Source of the DNA: Pyricularia pennisetigena
Lineage: Eukaryota; Ascomycota; Sordariomycetes; Magnaporthales; Pyriculariaceae
DNA: 64,000 nt
Assembly: GCF_004337985.1 (NCBI RefSeq)
Contig: NW_021940919.1
Coordinates: 1,523,874 to 1,587,873, forward strand
Reading direction: 5' to 3'
A program made the position numbers and the translations under genes. The notes below the pieces were generated by a model. That model ran no database searches. It was not told where the DNA came from and saw nothing but the letters and a program-made list of their open reading frames with translations. This document shows positions 32,626 to 43,298 of the stretch, in pieces; position 1 is the stretch's first letter, and each line of letters begins with the position of its first letter.

Positions 32626-33802
32626 TTTTGCGGTGAAAGGTGGAGGGGTGTTGTCGTTGAGGACGTTTATTTGCAAAGGAGAGTATTGTAGTTGGGACGA
32701 TGACAGACAGCAGGTGGGTAAATCTACTGGAAGGTATAAGAAGTAGATTTGAGAAAGGAACAGAGAGAAGGAGGGATGGATGAAGAAGACGAACACGCAG
32801 GGAAATCACATGCAGCTTTTTAGATGATAATTCAGAACAAGTGGAGTTCCCAGATAGGGGACGGGGAGCACGAAATTACCGGACGACCCTTTTACTACTA
32901 CGTCGCTGGCTTGGCTGTACACGTAGATCGAGCATGGGTACCTTACCTAGGTGGGTTGGTGGGCGAGTCTATTGTCTCTCATTTGAGAAAGACTTTTTTT
33001 TTTTTTTAATTGTACGAATACGACTACGACAGCTCGCAAAATGTATGCTGACCTCCCCCCTTTTCTTTGCAAACTCCTGGGAATTAGCCGCCTTCCTCCA
33101 GCTTTTGATACTCGGTAATTGACGTTAGGCATGGCTCTCCGAGAATGGTTCAAAAAAAAATTTTGTTGACTATGTTGTATTTCTAGTAGACTTGTGCGCC
33201 TACATGTGGACGTACGAGGGGCAACTATTATAGCAAGTTACTTCCCTGTAGCTGTAGCTGTCCTGGACCAGTTCGTGGTACCTGCATCACTGGCCCAAGA
33301 TTGCGAGGCGGTGGGGAATTTCAGTTAGCCTGCCCTTTGTCAAGCTACTGTCAATCCTTTCTGCGCTGAATGAATGTGCTTAAATCATGTGACTTGGCGT
33401 TTGCTGGAGTCACCACGCGATCTGGGTATGATTCCGGCGTTTTGTGACTTCCCATGGGCATGTGTACATTTTGCGGCGATAGGTCGCTTTTGACCAATCG
33501 AAACATTGTTGTTCGGGTGAATAAGCTTGATAGCTTGCGATAAGACCCACAGGTACGCGCGATCTTGAGTGATGCAAGCTTAATTACATAAGCAAAGATT
33601 TGCCCCCTGCATTACGGAGCAAGCCTTGGATCATCGTCTCCACTACAGGCGAAGCGCATCAGACGATTCCTAAACTTCTCAATCGCGCGACTAGGAGTCT
33701 TTGTGTCCATAGTCTGCCAGCCTCATCAACGATTACAGAAGGTCTCGCATCGAAAACCAGAGCAAATAGTTGCAGAGACTACCTTACACAGACCGCGCTA
33801 GG
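32626..33802. other. Divergent intergenic region ERG6 / SLT11
   Basis: About 1.2 kb of shared upstream DNA. The ERG6 side is pyrimidine-rich; a T tract is at 32994-33007. No gene supported. Confidence 0.5.
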
Positions 33803-35011
33803 ATGCCTCCACAAATAAAACAAGACCTCAACCGCTCCGGTTGGGAATCGACCGATTTCCCTTCCGTCTGCGAGTCCTGCCTACCAGAGAACCCATACGT
33901 CAAGATGATGAAGGAAGACTATGGCGCCGAGTGCAAGCTCTGCACGCGTCCATTCACCGTGTTCAGCTGGTCGGCCGACCGCGCTCACGGCCGCAAGAAA
34001 CGTACGAACATCTGTCTGACATGCGCGCGCCTAAAGAACTGTTGCCAGGGCTGCATGCTCGACTTGTCTTTTGGCCTGCCGATTGTCGTCAGGGATGCCG
34101 CGCTCAAGATGGTCGCGCCCGGTCCACAGAGCGAGATCAACCGAGAATTCTTTGCGCAGAACAACGAAAAGGCCATCGAGGACGGCAAGGCAGGCGTGGA
34201 GGAGTATGAAAAAACGGACGACAAAGCGCGAGAGCTGCTGCGGCGGCTTGCGCAGAGCAAACCTTATTTCCGGAAAGGGAGGGGTGTCGACGAGGATGGC
34301 AACTTGATCTCGGGACGCGGAGGACCAAGCAGGACTGGCGGCGACCCGGCGGTTGGAGCGGGTGTTGGTGGCCCAGGCCCGATACGAACGCGGGATTCCC
34401 GTGCGGCGGAAGCATACACTGGTCGAGGCGGTGGTGGCTCTCGTGGTGGCCGCGGCCGTGGAGGGCGACGTGGGGCATTCCCGAGCGCGGCACAACTTCC
34501 ACCAACCGAGAAGGATTGGCTCCCACCGGACGACAAGACCATCACCTCGCTGTTCGTCACTGGCGTCGAGGACGATCTGCCAGAGCACAAGGTCCGCGAT
34601 CATTTCAAGGCGTTTGGCAAAATCAAGTCACTGGTCTGTTCACACATGTCACACTGCGCGTTTGTCAACTACGAAACGCGTGAAGCGGCCGAGAATGCTG
34701 CCATGGAGTGCAAGGGCCGTGCGGTCATTGCAGGATGTCCACTAAGGGTGCACTGGGGTAAGCCTAAAGCTGTTGGCACTATGAACAGGGAGGAGAGGCT
34801 GGAAATGCTGAGGGATGGGCGGAGCGCCTTCACTCGGGCTTCCAGCAGAGGTTCAAGAGGTGGCGCTGGCGGAAGGGGAGGTCGGCATGGTGAGGGCGGT
34901 GGGGATGATGATGATTATGCTGGAGGTGTTGCAGGAGCAGATGATAGTGCGCCTGTGGCTGCTCCTCCCGGGGCTGAAGATGTGCAATATGCAAGTCTGG
35001 CAGGGAATTAA
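33803..35011 (+). CDS. SLT11: Pre-mRNA-splicing factor SLT11 (ECM2/RBM22 family)
   Basis: A single-exon 402-residue protein. The N-terminal 90 residues carry a zinc-binding, cysteine-rich domain with CESC, CKLC, CLTC and CCQGC pairs and the TRPFTVFSW signature. A helical region (about 105-170) follows, then a Gly/Arg-rich linker. An RNA-recognition motif lies at about 247-325 (SLFVTGVEDD as RNP2, CAFVNYETREAAENAA as RNP1), then an RG-rich, acidic tail. The family sits in the activated spliceosome with the NineTeen-related proteins and contacts U6 RNA and the intron. I chose the second ATG (33803) because conservation begins there; the frame is open 11 codons further upstream. The gene converges on MZM1, 246 bases away. 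Confidence 0.95.
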   Translation: MPPQIKQDLNRSGWESTDFPSVCESCLPENPYVKMMKEDYGAECKLCTRPFTVFSWSADRAHGRKKRTNICLTCARLKNCCQGCMLDLSFGLPIVVRDAALKMVAPGPQSEINREFFAQNNEKAIEDGKAGVEEYEKTDDKARELLRRLAQSKPYFRKGRGVDEDGNLISGRGGPSRTGGDPAVGAGVGGPGPIRTRDSRAAEAYTGRGGGGSRGGRGRGGRRGAFPSAAQLPPTEKDWLPPDDKTITSLFVTGVEDDLPEHKVRDHFKAFGKIKSLVCSHMSHCAFVNYETREAAENAAMECKGRAVIAGCPLRVHWGKPKAVGTMNREERLEMLRDGRSAFTRASSRGSRGGAGGRGGRHGEGGGDDDDYAGGVAGADDSAPVAAPPGAEDVQYASLAGN

Positions 35012-35257
35012 GAGGTTTCATTACGTTCTAGTTTTCCGAACCTGTTTCACAAACACACTCGGCATTGCATCTGGCGTTAGGGGGTTGAGTATTCTAGGGG
35101 AAATCAAACACGGTCAACCTTCAATCACAAGGCGATGATTGTACAGTCATTTATACATGGGTATCATGGGCAGTATCATAATGTACAGTGTGCCGCAGAT
35201 CTAAGCAGAACCACGGTGAGCTTGTCGCCCAAAATATATCTCGAAACGAGGCCAGTC

Positions 35258-35731
35258 TTAGGTGTCCTTGCACGTCTTGCCGTCAATCTTGATGTTCTTA
35301 TTTCCCAGCCTTATAGTGTCGTTATCTCCGCGTTCCGTCTCGTCGTGGATCTGTAGCTCTGTTTCGGAGGTCAAGGTCAGCAAGGGCAATGTGACCCAGG
35401 AGGTCAAGTACACTTACTGTACGATCCATCATCAGTCTTCCTGCCTTGGACCACGTTTTGTTTCAAGAACGAAGCAACCTCTTCGGCTTTCTTGACAGCC
35501 TTTTCGCGTTCGTCTGACGGAAGAGATGCGTTTTGACGGAACTGGCCGGCTATTTGCTGCCTCGCCGCGGTAAGGACTCGTTCATCGCCTATCGAGAGTG
35601 AGTGGTTGGTTAGTTATGCGGACCAAAACCTGGGTCAACTTTGTAGGTAGCATAAAGCTGTTCGACTGACCCCTGAAGGCAACTCCGGCTGCGCGCAGCA
35701 GGTGGCGATATGCGGCGAGAGCGGTTGTCAT
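35258..35731 (-). CDS. MZM1: MZM1, LYR-motif chaperone for complex III assembly
   Basis: Three exons too short to show as one open frame: 35731-35671, 35588-35418 and 35358-35258, with introns of 82 and 59 bases (GTCAGT, GTAAGT donors). The spliced product has 110 residues. It begins [19 protein letters not shown], an LYR-type start, continues with RVLTAARQQ and a conserved NVVQG segment, and has [15 protein letters not shown] near the C-terminus, all typical of fungal Mzm1/LYRM7. The protein stabilises the Rieske iron-sulfur subunit in the mitochondrial matrix before its insertion into complex III; yeast loss lowers matrix zinc. The first exon fixes the start, since only 20 codons precede the first junction. 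Confidence 0.9.
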
Positions 35732-36125
35732 AGTGGGTTGTGGAATATTAAGTAGTTAAAGTGCGGCAAAGATGGCGAGCAATTGGTGAATTGGCAAGGC
35801 TCATCGAAAATGGTCGAAATCTTGGGATTCACAAAACCTCTTACCTTCCAATTCTTCTAGATCACGGAAGCGCGATACCTGGGCCAAGCATAGCTTCAGA
35901 TGATTGGACGATGAGTTTTGAAGTGGGGGCCGTCTCCAGCCGTGACAGGGGCTTCCTTGCAGGGTGGGAATTTCAGGCCAGAAAAAAAAAAGTTGGAGCA
36001 TCGAACCCCAAGGGAAAAAACGAGAGGCACACCCCGCTGAAATTTAGCTTCATTTGTTTCATTGACAAAGAAAAGCACCAAACCCCTCCAAGCAAGATAC
36101 TACCGATCTTGTTAGTGAAGGCAAT
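35732..36125. promoter_or_regulatory. Bidirectional promoter MZM1 / zuotin
   Basis: 394 bases separate the two divergent start codons, so both genes must share regulatory DNA. An A tract is at 35982-35990. No TATA box is evident on either side, in keeping with housekeeping promoters. Confidence 0.6.
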
Positions 36126-37528
36126 ATGGCTACCGCTACAATAGTCAAGAAGCCTCTCCCCGCGCTCACCTCCGGGTGGAGTGCCGAAAAGGACTTCAAG
36201 CCGCTGGGCAAGCTCACCAAAGCCACCGAGCGCAGCCTTGAGCCCGTCGGCCCGCACTTCCTTGCACACGCCCGCCGCTCCAGGCACAAGCGCACCTTCT
36301 CTGAGGACGATAGGATTCAGGCACAGGAGCGTGCCAAGAAGGTCGAGGATGAGGACGATGGCGAGATCAGCGAGCCCGAAGACCCTATGATGTTCCAGCG
36401 GGATGCCAAGGACTGGAAGGTTCGTACACTCGTCGCCGCACCAATCTGCATTGTGGGCACTGAGCTGATACTGACTGTGCCCAATAGAACCAAGACCATT
36501 ACCAAGTTCTCGGTCTGTCCAAGTACCGCTACAAGGCTTCCGAGGACCAGATTAAGCGCGCACACCGCAAGAAGGTCCTCAAGCACCACCCCGACAAAAA
36601 GGCCGCCGCCGGTCGCGTCGATGACGACAACTTCTTCAAGTGCATCCAAAAGGCCACCGAGGTGCTTCTGGACCCTGTCAAGCGTCGCCAGTTCGATTCG
36701 GTCGACGAGAAGGCCGACGTCGAGCCCCCGACCAAGAAGCAGCTGCAGAAGGGCAACTACTACAAGCTCTGGGGCAACGTCTTCAAGGCCGAGGCGCGCT
36801 TCAGCAAGGTCCATCCCGTGCCACAGTTTGGCGGCGAGGACGCCAGCAAGGAGCAGGTTGAGGAGTTCTACAACTTTTGGTACAACTTTGACAGCTGGCG
36901 CTCGTTCGAGTACCTGGACGAGGATGTGCCCGACGACAACGAGAACCGTGACCAGAAGCGTCAGATGGAGAGGAAGAACGCCAACGCCCGTAAGAAGAAG
37001 AAGGTCGAGGACAACGCCCGTCTGCGTAAGCTGCTCGACGACGCCTCTGCCGGCGACGAGCGCATCAAGCGGTTCAGGCAGGAGGCCAACGCTGCCAAGA
37101 ACAAGAAGAAGGCAGAAAAGGAGGCGGCGGAGAAGAAGGCCATCGAGGACGCCCGGCTGAAGAAGGAGGCCGAGGAGAAGGCGGCTAAAGAGGCGGAGGA
37201 AAAGGCTAAGGCTGACCGCGAGGCCGGCAAGAAGGCCAAGGAGGCGGCCAAGAACGCTGTCAAGAAGAACAAGCGTGTGCTCAAGGGTTCGGTCAAGGAC
37301 GCAAACTATTTTGCCAGCGGAGATGCATCGGCGGCACAGGTCGACGCCGTGCTGGGTGATGTCGACTTGGTGCAGAGCAAGATCGATGCCGACGAGATCG
37401 CTGCGCTGGCTGGTAAGCTCAATGGGCTTACCGTCGCGGACGAAATCAAGGCCGTCTGGCAAGGCGAAGTCAAGAGGCTGGTTGACGCCGGAAAGCTTAA
37501 GGAGGGCGAGGCCAAGACTTTGGCTTGA
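36126..37528 (+). CDS. ZUO1: Zuotin, ribosome-associated J-domain co-chaperone
   Basis: Two exons, 36126-36419 and 36488-37528, with a 68-base intron (GTTCGT donor, weaker than usual; TAG acceptor); 444 residues. The J domain starts at the second exon (DHYQVLGLSKYRYKA) and carries the catalytic HPD at 132-134 (KHHPDKK). The zuotin homology region after it (RRQFDSVDE, FGGEDASKEQVEEFYNFWYNFDSWRSFEYLDEDVPD) is well conserved. Then comes a long charged, Lys/Glu/Ala-rich helix (about 290-390) that binds rRNA, and a short C-terminal helical bundle. With Ssz1 it forms the ribosome-associated complex, which stimulates Ssb on nascent chains in the cytosol. The intron choice is fixed by frame. Confidence 0.96.
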
Positions 37529-37991
37529 AGATTTAGTTTACGTGTTGATTTGATGAAGTTTCACGACTATCTGACAGACCTGGAGTTCGTATAGAATAAG
37601 ATCAATATTCTTTCATGTGCTTTATGTAGCCTGTTGCGATACAGTGCCATCAAGAGCAGCAGATAGTCACGTTTCGTGACTGTTGCTCCATACCATGAGA
37701 TTTTGTCTCCAATGACAGGAGCATCTTGATGCTCAAACTAACTGGCGAATTCCGGGCGAGCTCAACTTGCAGGATTTAGGGGATGCGCACCGGAATCAAA
37801 TTGCAAACTTGGCCGCGTGTGGTATCATATCATGTAATCTCCGGACAAGTTCCCCAAAATGTAACCCGTCCATACCTCAGATACCTTAGGTACCCACCAG
37901 GGAAAACCGATTTCTCGACTTGAATCTTGTGGAAGGTAAAGATGAAAGCCCAAACCCCCCCAATCAAGAAGAAATCCACCAATAGTACCTT
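37529..37991. other. Convergent intergenic region
   Basis: It separates the 3' ends of zuotin and the membrane protein below. Nothing else seen. Confidence 0.5.
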
Positions 37992-39548
37992 TCACAACGA
38001 ACCCGCGACCTTGCCGCAGGGCCCCGCGCCGCCCGCGCTCCCCTCCCTGACGCCCTGGCCCTGCTTCCTGAACTGGACGCCGGCGATGCCGTCCGGGCAC
38101 GTCTCCTTGTCCCAATCGCCGTTCTTCTGGCCCTCCCAGCCCTCGATGACGGTGCACGAGGTGGCGGAGCCGGGCGTGAACTGCCAGCCGTTGCAGCCGT
38201 CGACCTGGGTGAAGCAGTGCAGGCAACACTCGGCTGGGGTCTCGGCCGAGGAGAAGGAGAAGGACCAGCCGCCGGTTGCGCCGGCGATGCCCATCCACGA
38301 CACCGGGGTTGTGTGGCGGGAGGGCTGGCATTGTTGCGGGAGGTTTGTCTGTGGAGGAGGGGGCGTTTTGTGGATGCGAACCTTGTTAGCTTGACCTGCT
38401 TCTTGTAGTTTATAATGTGAGATGATCGGGTGGACGTTTGTTGGGACAGGGGTAAATGAGACTTGAGGTTACGGATTTTTTTTCTTTCGAACAAAGACGC
38501 AAGTCCTAGTCTAATATCAGGCAGAAAATTGGGGTGGATATGTATGGAGAAGCCCAGCAACCAACAGAGAAAAAGAAGGCTTTCGGGTTGGTATAGGCGG
38601 TTTCTAGTGACCGGGGAGCCCAGGAAGGAACACTCACAGGCAATGGTGTCGCAGTGCTAGTAGTTGCAGAAGTAGAACTGCTCGTGCTCGATTCTGTCGT
38701 GCTTGTCGGCGTCACAGTCGCCGTGGGCAGCGTCCCGGTACTACTTGGTAGGAGACTTGATCAGTAAGCCTACCAGATCATCTCAAACCCCCCTTGACTC
38801 CATAGAGGAAACCCTACCTCAGCTCCCCACCACTACCAGCCGCGGCGACATTGGGGATGACGACGCCAAACACGATGCCAAACACGATACTGCATACCAC
38901 AAAAGCAATGAGTCCGTACACCAGACAGCGGTTCATGACGACGTACTCCCAAAGCCGCCTGAGCCACATGGGCGGGTCGCTGAGGCACGCGCAAGGATAG
39001 TAGCAGCAGCAGCAGCAGCAGCAACGACGACGAGAGCTGCTGCGGGACGCGGCGTCCGAGTCCGAGTCGACATCGTGCTCCGGGATTGTGCGCAGGGCCG
39101 CCATATCTGGGTATACCATCGTGGGCGCCGACGAGGCCAGCGTCGCGGCGTTGCTGGGGCCGCGATGGTGCTGCTGCATCTGCGTCGATGTCGATGAGGT
39201 GATGTCGGTGCTGTGGCGATAGAGAGCTGGTGTAGATGGTAGTAGCGGCGGCGAAGCGATCGACATGGGGTTTGGTGCCACGGAAGGCGGTGGTGATGGG
39301 TTCTTGATGTTGCTGTTCATGGCAGGAGGTGGTGGTGATGCGGAGTTGTAGCCATCGTTGTTGCTTTTCATGCTTGCTATGCTGCCTGTCCTCAGTCCTA
39401 GCTGCGGCACTAGGCCGGCTTCCTCATGCTGTGAGTAGCGACGGTAAGGATATGGATGCATTTCGTGGACATGCCCGGTGGTTGGGTGGCCGTAGTTGGG
39501 ACGGTAAGGGCGCCAGCTTTCAGAGGTCTGTTGATTGAGGGTGGACAT
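37992..39548 (-). CDS. Single-pass membrane protein with cysteine-rich outer domain
   Basis: Three exons: 39548-38818, 38743-38638 and 38348-37992, with introns of 74 and 289 bases; 397 residues. Residues 1-175 are disordered, Pro/Ser-rich and probably cytosolic. A run of seven cysteines next to basic residues (RRRCCCCCCCYY, about 174-185) looks like a palmitoylation site. One transmembrane helix follows (about 208-232, LVYGLIAFVVCSIVFGIVFG). Outside comes a Ser/Thr stalk, encoded by exon 2 and likely O-glycosylated, then a domain of about 100 residues with paired cysteines and tryptophans (ECCLHCFTQVDGCNGWQF, CTVIEGWEG), resembling PAN/apple-like carbohydrate-binding folds. Exon 2 has a tandem acceptor (AAG and TAG), so one serine is optional. 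A wall or surface sensor is a plausible role; function is unknown. Confidence 0.78.
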
Positions 39549-40591
39549 GGCACTTGAGAAAAAAAGAAACGAGATAAAAAAAACAACATGGGCAACGAAA
39601 TGTTTGCTGCAACAATTGCTCAAAGTTTCAGTTGCCTGCCTTGAAAGCTTGTCTGTTTGTTGCTTGAGCCTAGAGTGAAGCGGATGTGAGCTGTGTTTGA
39701 TGTGCCTAGAGCAAGAGTTAGATCACAATCACCCTTTGCTACCCTGTGGGATACCTCCTATCAGAATAGTACTGCTGCCGGGGAGGGCTACACACGGAGG
39801 TTTGAGACGGCCTTGGTGATTCCACTCGCTTGGCCAGTAACCAACGAGCCGGGACAGCGGCTAATTGCAGACCGAGGCTCAGATGGAATGAACGGGAGGA
39901 GTCAACAAACAGAGAAGGCGGACCTAAAAATGGCTTTGCCATCAAAACATCTCAATTTGGTTCTAGGGCCCTCAAGAGCACCGAACCAGGTAAAAATATG
40001 GCCAATCGACTCCTTGTTCCTGCAAAGGGCAACCAGGAACCGCTGGATAAGCAACATGCTTGCCACTCCGAAAGCACACAGCCTGGTCCAGTCTTCCAAA
40101 ATCGATGCAAGTTGCTGCTAACAGGTTACAATGCAGGGTCACTGGTGCCCTGAGGAGAAAGCTATGCTGGCGTATGTCAGCTGATGGGATTTTCCAATCC
40201 TAAAGAGCTTGAGTTTAAAGGGGGCAAATTCAACACGCAACCGACAAACAACAAAGAACGACAACAGGGCACCCTAATTGTAAACCAATAGAGTCTTAGA
40301 TCTCGCCATCAATCTTTGCATTGCCTCGTTAGACAAGTGATACCCAAATACGTCGAGTCGACGCGTTTCAATTTCCCAGTATGGTCTGACAGATACCACA
40401 AAACCTAAGCCAGGGGGCAACGCATGCTGAACCTTTTTTTTTTTTTTCTTTTTTTTTTGGAGATTAACAACCCAGTCACTTACCGAGCACCTGTGGTACC
40501 TCCATCTGCCGCAAAACAAACAGCTCCAATCGTACATGTTGATAGGCATGCTTTGGTTGTACAAGAACCGGAGACAAACAAGGACCAAGCC
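39549..40591. other. Spacer between the membrane protein and the MFS gene
   Basis: Holds the promoter of the minus-strand membrane protein and the 3' end of the MFS gene. T tract at 40434-40459. No gene seen. Confidence 0.5.
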
Positions 40592-42080
40592 TCAAGTCGC
40601 AGATAGCGACAGTCGCACGCCACTCTCGATTGCATGGCCGGCAGCCTGCGCCTGAGACTCCCTCCTCTTTCCCCTGTCATTCAAAACAACCCCAGACTCG
40701 ACCTCTTCTGCAGTTCCAGCCTTCTTTTGCTTGATGTTCTTCCACCCCATACCCCAACAGCTCAAAAATGCCAGGCAGGCGATGGCGGTGACGACATAAA
40801 ACACTCTTTGGAGGCTCAACGTGTAGGAAATAATAATACCGGGGAGTGAGTGGTTCTTCTCGAAAAGCTGGCGGAACCCCGTCGCACCAGCCTTGAGGAT
40901 TTCCGGGAGGTCAACATCCGGTGCTGCGACGGGGATCTCGTGGCGGAGCGAGTTGAGGAAAACCGAGGACCCTATGACCAGGACGATCGCTGCACCGAGG
41001 GTCTGGGCAAAGACGATGGTCGACATGCCGATCGAAAGATCGCAGGGCTGAAGGTAGCTTTGGACGGCTAGGATAGGCTGTCGGGGTTTTGGTGGTGGTG
41101 GTCAGTTGTTAAATCATAGGCAATAGGTACTATAGGACTTGGAGGCAATAGCAGACTTACTATTTGGAGATACAAGCCTCTACCGGCGCCAGCAATAAAT
41201 TGGTATCCAGCCCATTGGGCCGCTGTGCTCACTGGTGAAAGGGTAGAGAGCATACCACAGCCCACCGCACTGACGGCTGCACCGACGGCAGCGACCGGTA
41301 TATAATAGCCCATCTTGGGAACTGCAGTCATGGTAGTTAGGGTTTTGAGCTCGCACAATGGAGAGTACACTGAGATTGACTTACTGATCAAACCCGACAG
41401 CACCGAAAACAAAAGCTGTCCAAGCACGGTCGGCAAGGTGTACACGCCACTCATCACCGGAGTCGCTCCCTTCACCGACTGAAAGTAGATGGGTAGGAAG
41501 AAGGCCGCAGTGAACGAACTGGCCATCGTGAACATCATGCTGACCGTCGAGCACTACACGACCTGCTGGCTGATCAGCGACCTGGGAATGAGCGCCTCGT
41601 CGCCGAAGCGGTGCATCCAAAGGCCAAAGACGACAAACGCCCCGGCCGCGCCGCAGATCAGACCAATGACGACGGAGCTGTCCCAAGGATGCGTCTTGCC
41701 TCCAAACTCGAGGGCCAAGAGGAGCATGACAGAGCCGCCAGCGATCAGCATAAAGCCTACGAAGTCGAACCTGCGGGTCAGGTAAATGTGGCCGCGTGAA
41801 GGGAAACTGTGACCCACGAGCTTTGGGACCTGTTCCGGCACCATCAAAAAGGCCATCAAGAAGATGCAGAGACCCCCGGCCGGGAGGTTAATGTAGAAAC
41901 CTGGATCATTCAGCGACCCGGAACTAATTGGCAACGATGGTTGCGCCAAAAGGGAGATGGAGGCTTACACCATCGCCATGATACAAATTGAGTGAAGACT
42001 CCGCCCAATAACGGGCCGCATACAGTTCCCAACTGGGAAACTATCACGAATGGAGCGTCAGCAAAATGAAATAGAAAAAG

Positions 42081-42124
<44 letters not shown>

Positions 42125-43298
42125 CTCGAGAGGACCATGCCCGCAGGTGTTGCCTCTGTGAGAAAAGTCCGAGGTACGACAAATGGAAGTCACATACAAC
42201 CCATCAAGATCCCAATATACACTGAGGTTAGAGGGGCGATTGTCAGTTATCACTAAATGATAATAGGATGTTGAGACCACTCACAAGGCCTTTTGTGAAT
42301 GGGCACTGCACCAGCAATGATGCTGAGGCCGCCACCCATCAAACCAGATGAGCCCATACCGGCTACTGCTCTGCCCACAATAAGCATGAAGGAAGAAGAT
42401 GCCAAACCGCATATCAATGAGCCACCCTCAAACAGCACGAGGAAGGTGAGAAATGTCCACTGAGATCAGCAGCAGCATCTCGTCAGTCAATCGGAGCAAA
42501 GCTGGTCGACCTATGGAGGACGATGCTCACCTTGAGGTTTATGTAAGTGTACAGCCGACTGCTAACAGGATGCAACACGGCGCTGTTGTATTGGGTAATG
42601 CATGGGGTAAGCATTCTTGCTAGGACAAACACAACGGTGAGCGTCAATTACAAGGACCGAAACTCGGAGCACAGGCAGCATGAGGCTCAATCTGGCATCT
42701 AGCGGGAATCGCACCTTGCAAGCTGATAGGCACTCCCATACCAGCCAACGTCATCGAGGGAGCTGAACTCGCTGGTGATGTGAGGAATCGCCTGGTGCCA
42801 GATTAAGGGTCAGTTCTGGCCATGCTTTACAGTCAGCTACTACCGCCACCGAATCAGAGATAAGCGTCGTACGGTGGCAATGATGGACATGTCTAGCAGC
42901 GTAAGAAACGTAGCTAGAGTAGCGGAAGAGACCATGGCAAAGAGCTTTGGTCCCGATATGTACAAAGGCTGCACAACATCCGGCAGCACCTGGACCGAGT
43001 CAGAACTCGCCTTAGCGGCGCCGATACTTGGAGCAGCAGATTGCAAGGCTGTCACAAATTGGTCACTGCCATTAGACCCGGAGCTCCCAGTCGCCGAGCC
43101 TTCTACACAGTTGTGCCCGTCCAAGGGTGATAGGTGAGAACTAGTAACTGGAGAAGACGGCGAGGTCGACGAGCTACGGCCTGGGCCGCTGTCGACGTCT
43201 TGCACAGGCTCGCGGTCCTTGTTCTGGTCTCGTGTTGTCGGGTCGGCAACGGCTATCTCGGTTGGTGAAGCGCCAAGTTCTGTTGGTCGAGCAGCCAT
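40592..43298 (-). pseudogene. DHA2-type MFS drug efflux transporter, interrupted by one stop codon
   Basis: Nine exons keep one frame: 43298-42873, 42791-42715, 42615-42531, 42459-42285, 42221-42198 (24 bases), 42040-41969, 41900-41385, 41321-41161 and 41077-40592. A full reading is 673 residues. Family marks: an [14 protein letters not shown] start of the helix set, motif C-like [15 protein letters not shown], a GPLLGG...SWRWCFYINLPAGG block, LPIYFQSVKGATPVMSGV and a SIGMSTIVFAQTLGAA end. The N-terminal 100 residues are disordered. In exon 7 a TAG at 41556-41554 lies between SQQVV and CSTVSMM, where relatives carry Trp; this leaves 401 residues and removes the second half of the pump. No sensible intron removes the stop. 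It may be a true allele or a base error. A Zn2Cys6 gene is divergent from it. Confidence 0.85.
42083..42122. repeat. Homopolymer tract of 40 A inside an intron
   Basis: On the transporter's coding strand it is 40 T, within the intron following the 24-base exon and upstream of the acceptor at 42041-42042. It could act as an over-long polypyrimidine tract. Length may vary between isolates. Confidence 0.9.

Noticed and set aside
36126..37160. 344-codon continuous frame as the zuotin product
   Set aside because: Beyond 36419 it runs through the intron in a wrong frame and becomes Arg/Thr/Ser noise; splicing to 36488 restores the J domain.
41530..41560. Intron removing the TAG in the transporter
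   Set aside because: The only GT-AG pairs around the stop give introns shorter than 30 bases or break the frame.
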